This document shows, piece after piece, positions 1 to 12,865 of a stretch of DNA of 64,000 nt (positions are counted from its first letter, which is position 1; the number at the start of each line of letters is the position of its first letter). Source of the DNA: Oryzias latipes (lineage: Eukaryota; Chordata; Actinopteri; Beloniformes; Adrianichthyidae). The stretch covers positions 10,216,015 to 10,280,014 of the forward strand of contig NC_019869.2 of NCBI RefSeq assembly GCF_002234675.1, read 5' to 3'. A program made the translations under genes and the position numbers. The notes below the pieces were generated by a model. It did no database searches. It saw only the letters and a list, made by a program, of their open reading frames with translations, and had not been told where the DNA came from.

Positions 1-262
1 AGGACCTCAGTCTCCTTAGGAGATGTAGGCCACTTTGGCCCTTCTTGTACAGGTCATCAGTGTTGTGGGACGAGTCCAGTTTGTTATTGAGGTAAACACA
101 CAGGTACTTGAAACTGGCGACCATGTCAATGTCACTTCCCTGGACGTTCACCTGTGTGTGGAGCACCGTTCTTCATCTTCAGAAGTCAATCACCGTCTAT
201 TTGGTCTTGCTGGTACTTCAACACAGGTGATTGCTCTCACTCCAGCTCACAAAGTTCACAAA
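1..262 (-). mobile_element. LINE reverse-transcriptase remnant
   Basis: The minus strand encodes a decayed piece ending in FKYLCVYLNNKLDSSHNTDD and LYKKGQSGLHLLRRLRS. This resembles the conserved post-palm segment of fish non-LTR retrotransposons (family pattern N-N-K-L-D-W, then L-Y-x-K-G-Q-S and L-R-R-L-R-S). Stops break the frame upstream. It continues left of the window. Confidence 0.7.
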
Positions 263-1178
263 GCAATATTCAGTTCACAAATATTCCTTTGTCAAAGCAT
301 TTGTTTTTTAATCAATTTTCAGTACTTTTTGTTGTAATAAATGGTCTTTGTAAAGAAGTCAAGTCTGTTCTTACATAAAAAAGTATGTTTATCTGGTTGA
401 AATGATGCACCATAATTCTAGTTGGTCAAACTGTGTTAGTGCACATAAAACCTGTGTCTAAAAATACGTGCTAAGAAGTCATAAAGTCTAATGTATTGCA
501 TAAGAAGTACAAACAAAAGCTCTAGTATAAACCGTAACGATTAAGAACTGTGCTGAGGTGAAACCCTCACTTAACAGGAATTTGACAGCTGGGAAGATAA
601 ACCAAACTAACATATTTGAAATCTCTGAAATGGTCCTGACCCCAGGGTTTTCAGACACAGTCGTTGAGGTCTGAATTACAGTCTTCCATGTGTAAAGGTG
701 TGCAGGCACGAACCACTCTTAACATCACATCTCCAGGTAAAAACCGTTACATTGACAAAGTCTGAACTGAACACTCAGCTCCCAAACAAAACTGAAGGAC
801 AGAAACAGTTCCTTCATGTATCAGACCAAAGGTCTAACAATGCCGTTTGTCAGACAACCCAAAACATAAGTAACGGATAAACCCGAAGAGATGTCCATTA
901 TAAGAAAGTAATGGATGATCTGTTCACGTCTGACGGTTGCTTCTGCAAAGTCCATTCATTTCTAATAGTTGTCTGGCATTATTCTACTTATACCATGGTC
1001 ACTTACAAAGGAAATGATTATGAAATCATGTGTTAGTACTTCAATCTTGTTTTTATTTTTTTACATTTAAATTGTTCTTCACAAGAAGCCGAATATTAGA
1101 TACATGGTGGGACACGTTGTCATGGTAACCTGCAGCTTGCTCTGCCCCAACCAGCGGAGAAAAGTGGTATTTACTGTA

Positions 1179-1921
<743 letters not shown>

Positions 1922-2031
1922 TCACTTCTAAGCGCCTATTTTTGTCCAGACGATGAATAAAAATGTTGTTTCAAAGAAACAAAGTCATCAAGTATTTTCC
2001 TAGATTGCTTTGATTTAAGACTTATTAAGTC

Positions 2032-2716
2032 TTACACACCGGGACGACTTTCGCGCGCGATTTTCGCCGACGTTTAACGCCTCGTGACTAAACAAAGGGC
2101 ACCACTGAGAGTGTGCACACCGACGCGAAAAAACGCCACGCGTCAAAGTGTCAAAAAAAAAAAAACGCCTCGGGTTCGTTTTTTTTTTTTTTTTGACGCG
2201 TCGTGTTGAAATCTATTCGACCAATGAGAATGGCGCTTTTGCACACGTGTCTGGAGCTTCTGAAGTCACAGTAAAACACAACTTGGGGGCGCTCAAACAC
2301 AAAACTGCCTTGCTGAGCACACATACCAGCGAAGAAGATAGACGCCAAGTAGCGTCTACACTGCCGCGAAGAAATAATGACTGACATTCTAAAATATCCC
2401 CGAACCAAGCACCACTTGGAGCTACTGGTGCTTGAAATATTCATGTTTTCTTTGTATGATTCTGACAAGCGCGTAAATACTTGCTCTCTTCTTCTGAGTG
2501 AAAAGCGACTTTAAGAAGCGTAAAGTTGCGCAGCGCCACCTTGTGTACAGGAGTATTTCTGTTTTATATTAAGCGCCATCTAATGTCAGGGAATGAAGTT
2601 GCATGTTCACTCGGCTCATCGTCAGCGAAAATCGCCTGGGTGTGAACACAAAAAACGTGGCGAAAAACGCTGGCGAATAACGCCTGGCGAATATTCGTCC
2701 CGGTGTGTACGGGCCT
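2032..2716. mobile_element. CpG-rich non-autonomous DNA element
   Basis: Inverted ends share ACACACCGGGACGA followed by ATTTTCGCC-type repeats (left from 2036; right read on the minus strand from about 2714). CG density is unusually high for this AT-rich locus, with GGCGAAAA, CGCGCG and two A/T homopolymers inside. No protein is encoded. Superfamily not determined. Confidence 0.6.
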
Positions 2717-3144
2717 TTTAGATTTAAGATTTTATTTAAGACTGCAGAGTTATAAACAGAGATTCTGCTTTAAATAATGCAAGTTACAAGTTCCTGGTAA
2801 GAGTCATACTGGTTCGTAAAAAGTTGCTATAAAATCTAAAAGTTGGATCTGGTAAAATATGTAAACAATCAGAGGCAGACAATTGCAGCTAAAGAGTTGA
2901 TCCAGTCTGTAAACTTTAAATGTCAGCTAGCTCAACAACAGTAAATACTCAGGGACTGAGACTGAAGAGGGCCACATCTTAAGCAAACTTTCTCCTCTGG
3001 TCTCACACACACAGATACAAGTTTGAATCATTTCCCAGAGATGGAAAAGAAAAAACAACGAGTTATCCAAAAACCAATCTCCTGCAGCTCTTAGTTCAGC
3101 CAGCTGGTTGTTCTACTCTAATGAAAAGTGCAAAACTGTCTTAC

Positions 3145-6100
3145 CAGTTGCATTCAGGTCAGTGTGATCTGGACAGTTTTGTGTAATAGCCGTCCCAGCT
3201 GGTGTCTCATCCCAGCACAGCAAACCATCCCACATATGAGCACAGAAGATACCTCGAGAGAGAAAAAAAAGAGGAATGTTTAACGACTATAATTAGCAAC
3301 CCACTTCATCTGTGTCTTCAGACGTGTGTTGCCTGAAGAAAATCATTTCTACAGTGACAGCGTCTACCCAAAAAAACCCTCTCAGGTCACATGTTCTTGG
3401 AAAATGGTTGGAAGTTCTACCACTGTCAGCAGCTCGTGACAATATTGCTGTGTTTCCACACTTGGGACACTCCCTTAGAGGTTTGATTCAGCCCCCATAA
3501 GCATCTCACCAGTTTGGTTTTCTGGGTGGTTTTTCTTGGACAGCTCGAGACATTTGTAACGACCACGGCTCAGCGCCTTCTCACTATGTCCCCTGATAGT
3601 GCTCACTTCAGGACTGAGTGATGGGCCTGACATTGGCTCGGTGCCTGCCTCCACCCTGTGCTGTAGAGAAGAAAAGAGGGCATCAGAGTCGAGAGAAGAA
3701 GGAAAAAAAACGCGCTCATCTCATGCTCAACTTGGCAAATATGCTTGCGCATTAATGAGTGCAGATTAGAGGATCACAGCTCATCTGGTTGGTCATAATG
3801 TAGGACTTCATAGCCATTTCATTATGTCTGTGGTAATATGAGCATAAAATGTCTGAATTTTTTATGCCCTAAAGTGCATCTTCTTTGTGCGAGAAGGTTT
3901 TAGATCTTCAAAGCTGATCTGCTCATGATTTTACTCGCCTTTTAGATGCAAGTCATCCTCCATGCAAATACCTCATTAAAGTGAGTAGGAGATTTGGTTT
4001 TCTGCAAATGAATCTTATCTAAGCTCTATTGTTTGTATTTGGATAAAGCATTTAAATGAAAGACTGCTGCGTGAAATACTAATTCTGATCATGCTGCTCA
4101 GTGAAGGATGAGGATAAATAAGCATATTGTGGTGTTTAGCACTTTCAGTAAGATTTAATAAATCATTTAAGACATTTTAAGTAATTTCTAACCAAATTGT
4201 GTCCACAAGCCTCATCAGAATTGCAGGGAAATCCACATTTTCTTGCCTCTTTGCATCAACCCAAGTAAATCTTACCTGTTTTATTACAGTGTGGGACAGA
4301 CAAAACACAAAGCACGACTTTAGCCTGAATGCTGATGTCCCATGTAGCAGTTTAGCAGCCGTACATATGATGTCACTCCAAGCATCGAAGTAAATGACGT
4401 CATACATACGACCACCAGGCCACCACCAAGATCAACATGTGAGCTGGAGGGAAAGAAAGTCGCTTTTCCTCTGAGCTTGTGGAGCCGAAGCCTCCTCCTC
4501 GTGTATCTCATGCACTAATTCTTCTTGATTTTACATGACAGGGTCAAGCAGCGATGCAGACACAGAAACACAAGACAGAGAAGCATGCTGCATGTGTAGC
4601 AGGCATAAACATTTGTCTGGAAAGCCACAGAGTGATTGAATGCAGAACTGCAACAGGAAGAACAGTGATTAGGAGAAAAAAGTAATAAAAATTCATTTTT
4701 TATTATTTCTTTTTATTCTGTTCTTCTGTTTTGCATTGTATGTGTGAATGTGTGTGTGACTGGATGAATGGGTATGTGACTGTAAAGCACTTTAGGCCTT
4801 GTAGGTAGAAAAAGCGCTATTTAAGTATACGCCATTTACCATTTGACAGATGATAGAAAAAGAAAAAAAATGAGACACGTCTTTATCTTGGAATTCAATT
4901 TTTGAAGTCTAATAACAACAGAAAGCCCCAATAACAAGATGACAGCTTGTTCTAACAAACCTGCTCAGGGTTCCACAACTCTTAAAAGGAGGCATTGACC
5001 TTAAAGCATTTAGAAACAACATGAGCTCAGCCAGAACATGGAAAACTGTGTACAGTCACAACATGGGGTCATCAACCGCTGCGGTGCATGGTGTGCATGG
5101 TGTGCACGCTGAACTGTAACATCACAACCACTTCTGTCAATTTGTGAAGGAAAGATCTCCCGATAGTCTGACTCTTACATATTGCTGCATTGATGTAACT
5201 TCCTTACAGACTGAAAATGTCATCTTGTGTTTTTTTGCTAGAAACATTTGCTATTGCCCTTTGCGCAATAAATCAACCAGAACATTCTGAGACGTCTGTG
5301 TCTGGACCAACCGAGCAGCTGGTCGGCGATGCTGCAGGTGCGACCAAAAGGTAAAAGTTGCCCACACTGTGCTGAGAGCGTACTCCTCATTTGTGCTGAT
5401 GCAAAGAAAGCAACGCAAAGCCAAATCAAGCTCATGAGATTTTACCCACCCTCAGTCCAGTTGCTTTCCAAGTCTGTTTAAATTGTGACAAAAGCAGTTT
5501 ATTCCAAATCAAGCTAAGTTGTTGAAACTGGAAAAATAATGCAAAACATTTCCCGAACAAGGAGCCAAAAAGCTGCACAAACATGATCCCCGGTCTTAAT
5601 CATCCTCATGAGGACAGTTTGTATTTGGCGGACAGACGGCTGGAAAACGAATTTGGCGGCTGTTGGGAGCACATTTCTTTGACTGCATGGTGCCAATTGT
5701 GAAGTTTGGTGGAGGTTGGATTATGGTACGGGCTGTTGTCAGGGCAAAAAATTGACTGTTTCTGTTGAACACTTTTAACACCAGAGCTTGAGCTCAAGAT
5801 TTGACATTCTTTTGACAACTGTAACCCCTTAACACAATTAACATATTTTCGGTAAATTGTAGAGGAGAAAAGCAGCTTTGTATGGTGGCCGACAGGGATC
5901 ACACTACATACAAAAGAAACAACGCAACGGCATTACCCGAAGCACAACGACATAACCGCAGCAACAGCATAAACAGCAGCACCAGAGCTTGAGCTCTGAG
6001 CTCCTTATTTTACATATAAAACTCCACTTTACCGACACCGAACCCCACAAAGCCGGCTCCACTGACAATAATCTGATTTTGAGTCGCCAAAAGGTTCAGA

Positions 6101-8157
6101 ATCTCTTTGTTTTTTAAACCTATTTGGAAACAAAGCTTCACAAAAGGCTCCACATATTTCATCTTCAAGCTAGGCTTAGATAAACTGAAAACTTTGGTGT
6201 TTTTTCCTCGTTAATCTATGACCTTTTTCTCGTAAATTTACGAGATTTTAAGTTATAAATTTATGAGATAAAAACTTTTAAATTTAACACTTAAAAGAGC
6301 GTTAGATGCAGATGTCATTATGTGGAGAGCTGGGTAAATTTATGTTTTTAGAGTTTTGACAAATATTTCAAAGACTTCTCTCCATCTAACTCTACTGACT
6401 GACACAAAATCTTGACCTAAGCTTCACTGAACACCTTTGGAGATACCTGGAATGGAAACTGTGAGGGAGGTCTTTTTATCACACATTGGTACTTGACCAT
6501 CCTAAATGCTCTGCAGACTAAATGAAGAGAATATTTCCTCAGAAACACTTCATCATCCATTGAAATCTTAGTAAAAATGAAGGCAGTTCAGGCTCCAAAG
6601 TGTTTAACTCTTAACTGAAGCACATTTTGACTTTTATTGTCCATGCACCTATGCAACACACTCATGCCTGAGCAACAGAAAACTAAATCAGCATCTAGAC
6701 TAACACCAATTTAAAAACTATTTTTAAAATTAAAACAAAATGTGCTTCTTTACTGACTGATCTACCAGTGGGGTAAGCATTTTTTACTTATTTCTAAGGG
6801 GCTTGTTTTTGCAGTGTAGCCTTTAGGGAGCCTCTCTGCAGACACCTGCAACGTTTTCCAGCGGCCTGACTTGATGCATGGGCTCAGCTTTAAGTCTGGA
6901 TCCATACATTAAATGGGATTTAAAAACAATCAGTCTTCCGGCGATGCGAGTAATGGCGAAATTAATCCACATTCATGCAGGATCAATGATCATAGCCCCT
7001 ACACTGGTTATTTTCTTGTCAGATGATAAAGAACAAAAACCTTTTTTGCAAACATGATAATCATTTTTAGTTATTTTTTTGTCATTAATCCTGCTGCTCG
7101 TGGTGTTAGGATACAAATTTCTCATTTTGACTTCTACAATTTTGACGCTAATGGTAGCCCTTCTTACGGTGGCCCTGAAGTGCAAATCACATGAACAAAT
7201 CACTCAACGCAAAAACATATTAAAGATCACAACGACAATTAAAAAAGCAGAACAAATACTGAAAAAACATTACATTTAAAAATCAAAGCAAAATTCCAGA
7301 AACCAAGACATAATTTAAAAAAAAATTAAACAAAATAAATATGGAACGTTTTAGAAAGCAAAATTTTTTTCCAGAAAACAAAATGAAATATTAAAAAACT
7401 AAACAATAAGAAACCAGAAAAGGCTGGTTTTGTGGGATACCAATGATTGTATCATGTTTGATTTTTAATAAATGTATTTTTTGGTTTTCTGTAAAAAAAA
7501 AAAAAAAAACATTTCAGAAAACATACATTTCCTAAATTTACCCATAAATTTCTGGTTTCATTTTTTTCACATTTCATTTTGATTTCTGAAATCGCTTTAC
7601 TTTTATTTTATTTAGTTTTTTTGGAATTGTGTTGTGGTTTGTGGAATTTTGTTTTGATTTCTAAAATGTAATGTGTCTTTTATTATTTGTTTTGCATTTT
7701 TAAAATTGTCATTGTGATCTTTACTATGTTTTTGTGTTGAGTGATTTGTTGGCGTGATTTGCACTTCAGGGCCACCGTATTTCTCAACTGCAAACGATTT
7801 ACGATGCAAACCACATGCATTATTGAACCAACTAAAACAGCGCAGCATTGAGAACACCGTCTTTGTTAAAATCCATGTGGCAAAGACAGACGTGAACACC
7901 TGGATCATTTATCTCTCTGATTATTCCAAGAAGCACGTCTAATTAAAAAATAAACAAGCAGAGAAAAGCAATTAAAGATTGACATTCTTGATGACAAATA
8001 TGGATCACATACTACACGTTTATTAAGTTCGCACTGAATCGAATGTACACGCTTTATAAAGTGAGGACTTTCAGAACTTTATCTTGCAGTACAGTCTGTA
8101 AATTAAAAAGTGAGAGCTTACCAGCAGAAGTAACAAAATGATCCAAGCTGGCCTCAT
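3145..8157 (-). CDS. calcr: Calcitonin receptor, 5' coding exons (partial)
   Basis: Class B G-protein-coupled receptor of the calcitonin family; acts at the plasma membrane. Three coding exons are visible: 8157-8122 (12 codons, hydrophobic MRPAWIILLLLL, phase 0), 3660-3510 (50 codons plus 1 base) and 3252-3145 (phase 1 to 1). All have good donors (gtaagc, gtgaga, gtaaga) and pyrimidine-rich acceptors. Joined in frame they give a signal peptide and then the hormone-receptor domain. Cysteines fall at residues 49, 66, 75 and 89; the spacing C-16-C-8-C-13-C equals that of human CALCR, and WDG and the CWDETPAG block are present. N-glycosylation sequons are N60-Q-T and N96-A-T. The remaining domain and the seven transmembrane helices must lie left of position 1; I saw no further exon in 1-3144. 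The paralogue calcrl is excluded mainly by synteny with tfpi2 and gngt1 and by intronic mir-489. The start ATG has A at -3 and follows an acceptor at 8181, so an untranslated exon lies upstream. Confidence 0.88.
4344..4423 (-). ncRNA. mir489: microRNA mir-489 hairpin
   Basis: The minus strand folds into an imperfect hairpin. The 3' arm (4377-4355) begins AGTGACATCATATGTACGG, which I recognise as miR-489-3p. The 5' arm around 4413-4393 (TGGTCGTATGTATGACGTC) pairs with it at 17 of 18 consecutive positions by my count. The loop is about 15-20 nt, and the flank CTAAACTGCTACATGGGA matches that of the human precursor. It lies in the intron between the calcr signal-peptide exon and the N-terminal exon, on the host strand, as in mammals, so it is probably processed from calcr pre-mRNA. 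The mammalian companion mir-653 was not found nearby. Confidence 0.93.
4741..4848 (+). mobile_element. Truncated tRNA-derived SINE, 3' part
   Basis: Matches the 3' half of the complete SINE at 51686: TGACTGTAAAGCACTTTAGG, then AAAAAGCGCTATTTAAGTAT and GCCATTTACCATTT. The tRNA-like head is missing. Confidence 0.7.
5595..5745 (+). pseudogene. Tc1/mariner transposase remnant
   Basis: A plus-strand frame reads VPIVKFGGGWIMVRAVV. This corresponds to the V-K-x-G-G-G-S-x-M-V-W-G block that precedes the last catalytic part of Tc1 transposases. Flanking frames are broken. A possible continuation (EHLWRYLEW) lies near 6430. Confidence 0.55.
6770..6818. repeat. Dispersed repeat, copy 1
   Basis: GGGGTAAGCATTTTTTACTT then ATTTCTAAGGGGCTTGTTTT; a close copy lies at 39748-39800 in the same orientation. 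This is probably the end of a common fish MITE with a TTGCAGTGTA terminus. Confidence 0.5.
7165..7779. mobile_element. Fold-back MITE with long terminal inverted repeats
   Basis: The left arm from 7165 starts TACGGTGGCCCTGAAGTGCA. The right arm ends with its exact reverse complement at 7779. Pairing continues for more than 130 bp, about nine bases in ten by eye, leaving a short AT-rich centre with an A-tract at 7493-7509. No coding capacity; target duplication unclear. Confidence 0.8.
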
Positions 8158-8542
8158 GTTTTCCACTCAACGGGAAATCTCTGGAGAAACACAAAGTAGA
8201 AGAAACGCGTTAAGCCCATCAGGAAAAATAAATTGTGTACCATGAATGTGACTGACTGAACAAACATTTGAGCGTTTCAGTTCAGGATTACAGTTTCTCT
8301 GGAGAAAAGTAATCATTCATCTAAAATGCAAAACACCGCAGCATTTGAGCTTCAGCTTGTGACACTTTGATGAGACAGAAAACCAAAACAATGGAGTTAA
8401 AATGGAAAGTTTTATGAAAAAGGCGGCAGACAGAAACTGTTGGAGTGATATTTAATCAACTAGTGCTGAAGGTCTATCTCTCCACGTTACCAAGGAGAAA
8501 TGAGCTGTTAATATACCTAAGAACTCTAGCTTCTGGGTACCC

Positions 8543-8610
<68 letters not shown>
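8543..8610. repeat. (TTA)n microsatellite
   Basis: About 22 uninterrupted TTA units, read directly. Confidence 0.98.
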
Positions 8611-8612
<2 letters not shown>

Positions 8613-10212
8613 TTTATTTCCCTTCATTCTGGCCTGGTCTCAACCGTCATTAATGCATGAAGAACCCAATCATTAAACCAACCAGCTCAGCTCAACCCAA
8701 CATTAAGCAATCAAAAAACCAACATCTCTGCAAACACAACAATATACTGCTTTAACATTCACTTTAACCAGCGTGGAATTTTTGACTGTAAGTAGATTTA
8801 TGAGCCTGGATTCTTCTGTAGGTCCAGCATGCTGATAGGCTCTGTGAAAGTCATGGCGATAAACACTACTGCTTTGAAAACAACAACAAAAAGTGCAATT
8901 CAGAGCAACCGGGTAAGAGAAGAGTAAAGCATAAAAGACCCCTGCATGACTTTTGGGAGGACAAAAACTTTTTTTTTTTTAAAAAGCACGTTTAGTTCAG
9001 TGAATAAAATCATTTAAGGTACTTTAATATTCAGTTAATCACCTCTGGGTGAGCTTTTGACCATGTGACTTTGTATAAAAGGAATAATGAGCATGCCAGA
9101 TACAAAACTAAGTAGGGCTTTTCAAAGTAATCTTAGTGAAACACATTAATGATAATGACTTCTTAACACTAAAATATACAGTAGAAGTCCATATCATGAG
9201 GTTGAAACACATTATGTATTATAATTGTATGCAGCTGGCACAAAAAGTGTGGCCATTCTTGGTAGATACGTTTGTGTGTCTATTTCTGAAACTAAAAAAT
9301 GGTAAACCTGCGCAAGAAAGGCTTTTGTTCTCAATCTGCAAAAATAAAACTATGTTTATGTGAAAAATCTAATCGTCCACTGCTAATTGATCACAGGCTA
9401 CCCTTTCAGCAAAGCAAATCTCTGGACACAGCAAGAACACTTTGTCAAACAATCCAATTAAGATAGACTTTTTCATGTTTCTCTAATTATCTCTGGTTTT
9501 TTATCCTAATCTCTAATAATGGATTACCTGGCATGTACTATGTGTGTTTTTCAAGCATTAACACACAATCTAAAATGTATCGACTTTATTTAGACTGCTA
9601 ATATGTTGTCCTGTTCTGCTGCTCATCCACACTTTCTGGCATTCCCCTCCACTTTTCCCAGCCTTTCCTTCGTCCTTCAGCAGCAGAAGACATGACCATC
9701 TGTCTCTCCTTTTCTTATCTTAATATCTTCATTGGTGTGGAAACACAACCGATTGAGTTCTGATAAAGGATGGAGGATGTGGCAGGTCTTTGTGAAGCTT
9801 ACAAATCTGAAAAGTTCTGTCTCAAGCTACATTAATATTACATGATTCAAATAAATGGTTCAGTAAATGGACAGGAGCAAATTTATGACAAAAAATATTT
9901 TAAAAAGCTAATTAAAGATTAGAGTGTCTTTATTGATTTACAACTGTTACTGTGTGATATTTATAATTTCTCTTGAAAAAAATAAATTTTCCCCAACATT
10001 TAAGCCTATTTATAGTTTATTGCAGCCTTCAGATGTGCTTTCTCACATCGGGTGGGCTGGCTGTACATTTTGAAACTCTCTGAGCTTTTCTATTCTCAAA
10101 TCACGCCACACCGCTCAAATTGTGCTGCTGCCAGACCGCGCCCACTGCTCTGCCTTGCCGATCGCTTTCGGTGTGCCAGTTAATGGACTCTTTTCTATAA
10201 GGTCAGTAGTAA

Positions 10213-10417
10213 CCCTTGTGCTATCCTAGGCACTTTGACATTGGGAGTTGGGTCATCTAGACCCACTAGACAGTGCTCTGAACCTTTTTTCTTCAATGAT
10301 GTGTGATCTTCACTGGTGTCCATGGATTACATGAAATCTTTCCACCTTTATCCACCTTTGTCATGGTAGGGAGAACAGGTCAATGTAAGGGTGGGGTCAT
10401 CTAAGATAGCACAAGGG
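10213..10417. mobile_element. piggyBac-like MITE, copy 1
   Basis: Terminal repeats CCCTTGTGCTATC and its reverse complement, with TTAA on the right and GTAA on the left. About 205 bp and non-coding. A near-identical copy in the opposite orientation is at 37496-37700. The TTAA target and CCCT-type end are typical of piggyBac. Confidence 0.85.
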
Positions 10418-11355
10418 TTAAAAGATAATTGTGAACTGACAAGTGTTAAGTAAATGTGCAATATTTGAAACCAAAACAGGAAAATACATGATTAAATGAT
10501 TCAATAAACATTTTTTATTACAAAAAACAAAAAGGTTAGGTTTTAACAGTCCTGCTTTTCTATAAGCTTTATTTTTCTCCACAACCAATTTCCCCTTTTC
10601 TCTGTGTTCTAGCTTCATCTCTGGTCTATTTTTACTGACAAATCTCTTTTATTCCTTTAATCTGTTTTTCTTTCACTCTTTTCCTATATCTTTCTCATCC
10701 ACTCCTTCCTGTTCTCAGTTCATACCCCCTTGTAGATGCACTCCCTTTCTTTCTCCCCAGCCTCCCCTGTAAAAGTGCTTCCTTCCTTCCTGTTCCATTT
10801 CCCTCCATTTTCAGTGCTTTTTTTAAAGCTTTTTGTCTGATTTTCAGGTCAGATCCAAATAATTCATCAAATAGAGAATCATTTCATGCATTTTACAGCT
10901 TATCACCGTGGTAACAAATATAGATACCGGTATATTTTACCTATGTATTCCACGTGAAGAATTTCCTTTTATGGACAAAAAGATCCTCTTGCTTTTATTG
11001 AAATTTAGATTTTTTTTGTTCTTTCAAACAAAATGTTGTGTAATAGGTAAAGTAATCATAATGAGGGATTTAATTTTTAATCAGAACTAAGATTTTTTTG
11101 ATATAATTTTAAATGCAGCACATCCAGAAAGCATTTCTCTTTATTTGACTTTAAATATGTAAGAAAGCCAACCAAGAGTCCAGCTGAGATTTAAAAAAAG
11201 AGATTTATGATCATGAGAGAAAACAAGATGTAAAATTTTGACCTCAGTTTATGATTATCACAAAAAAAAACATATATGGGAAAAGCTTCATTAACTGCAG
11301 AATTTGCAACCGCAGACACGACTTCAGTGCAGTTGAGACGCTTTTTCCAGTACCC

Positions 11356-12865
11356 TAACAAAGTAGAGCAGCAAAGTATTTGTCAGTCACAGATTCTGCA
11401 AATCATCCCACTTAAAGATGAGTTTGGTCTGTAGTGTTTGTCACAGTAACACTAACTATGAGAGACAGAATCACACTGAGGAGTCTTTAAATTATGTTAA
11501 TAGTACAGAAAATACTGTTAGTATTTGGTCAACAACAAAAAACAATTGTAATACGTTTTAATGCAACCCTGGTTGTCAACGACAGAGGTCAAACATTTTC
11601 AGGAGATCACCATCAGGTCCATATACACTGTGGCTGCTATTTTGGTCCATTCTTCCATGCAGATCTTCTCAAGAGCTGTGATGTTTTGGGGCTGTTGCTG
11701 GACAACACAGCCTTTTATCTCCCTCCACAGATTCTCATTCCAGAACCATGAAATGCTTTTTCATGCACTTCATTGTGTTTGGGATCATGGATATGGTGAA
11801 AGATCCAGCCATGGTTCACCCTCAGTGTTCTCACCGAATGGAAGGAGGTTTTACCCCAATATCTCAACATGTATTTCCCCATCATCCTTTCCCTAATAAA
11901 GAACAGCCGTCCTGTCACAGTGAGATTAAAGTGTTCTTGGGATCCAGCTCAGGATTCTTCCTCCTCCAAACATGTCAAGTGGTGATTATACCAAAGAGTT
12001 TCATTTTGGTCTCATCTGATCATATGACATTCTAGGTGGGCCTGACCCGCGCGGACATGTGCTGGTTTTAGAAGGGGGATCTTTGGACTGCAGAATTTTA
12101 ATCCATGATGATGTCATACAGTATAGTAATTTTTGTTACTGTAGTCCCGGCTCTCTTTGGGTCATTAGTAGCTCTCCTGTGTGGTTCTGGGCTGTTCATT
12201 CACCGCTGTTAAGATCATTCATTCCCCACCAGGTGAGATGCATTGAGCACCAGGTGGAGGGAATTGTCAGTGATCTTGTATTTTTTTCCATTTTCTAATA
12301 ATTACTCCGACAGTTTATTTTTTTCTCACCAACCTGCTTGGTTATTGTAGATTGTTGCATTCCAGTCTTGCTCAGGTCTACAACTCTGTCCCTGGTGTCC
12401 TTTGAGAGCTCTTTGGTCTTGCTCATTGGGGAGTGGTTGCCGTCTGACTGTTTAAGAGTGTAGACTGGTATCTTTTATGCAAATCCATCCATCCATCCAT
12501 CCATCCATCCATCCATCCATCCATCCATCCATCCATCCATCCATCCGGGTTCACCCTAGACAGGTCCCCATCCTGTCGCAGGGCGTCAGGTGACCAGTGG
12601 GGGATAAAAGGGCTTTTGTAAGCAGAAGAACCAAGTCTTTGAGGGACAGAATTATTTTTGCTTGTAGGAGCTAAATACTTGTTTTCTGCTACATTATACA
12701 AATAAATTCTTTATAAATCATAAAATGTGATTCTCTGGACTTTTTTTTGCATTCTGTCTCTCCCAGTTAAAGTTCTTGTATGATGGAAATCACAGACCTT
12801 TCATCCTTTTAAGAGCAGCAACTTGCAGAATCTGTGACTGAAAAAAAACTTTTTTGCCCCCCTGT
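11356..12865 (-). mobile_element. Tc1-like transposon, decayed, with nested insertion
   Basis: Inverted ends share CAGTCACAGATTCTGCAA exactly (left at 11386; right on the minus strand near 12845) and GAGAGACAGAAT further in. The minus strand starts a transposase at about 12427 ([20 protein letters not shown]), then loses frame. It recovers a C-terminal block near 11750-11590 (NENLWREIKG, then LEKICMEEWTK). A (CCAT)n-tailed RTE-like fragment sits between the left end of the gene and the right inverted repeat. Confidence 0.85.
12484..12600 (-). mobile_element. RTE-like LINE 3' end with (GGAT)n tail
   Basis: About 15 CCAT units (12485-12546) followed by GTTCACCCTAGACAGGTCC and CCTGTCGCAGGGC. 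This is the reverse of a 3' end widespread in fish (C-C-T-G-C-G-A-C-A-G-G then GGAT repeats). It was inserted into the Tc1 element. Confidence 0.7.

Larger units (their letters stand above)
3661..8121 (-). other. calcr intron between signal-peptide and N-terminal exons
   Basis: Holds mir-489, a truncated SINE, Tc1-like remnants near 5.6 and 6.4 kb, and a fold-back element. Duplicated ACCAGAGCTTGAGCTC at 5780 and 5981 brackets about 200 bp. Around 6220-6250 is a small palindrome (TCTCGTAAATTTACGAGA). I see no other exon. Confidence 0.6.

Noticed and set aside
488..709. Minus-strand 73-residue frame tested as the next calcr exon
   Set aside because: Lacks the expected Cys and HP-x-N-x-T-W motifs of the receptor domain and has no proper splice sites.
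2148..2468. Overlapping frames on both strands near 2.2-2.5 kb
   Set aside because: Within a non-coding DNA element, including A/T homopolymers.
3750..5200. Second microRNA (mir-653) beside mir-489
   Set aside because: Mature sequence not found on either strand by eye.
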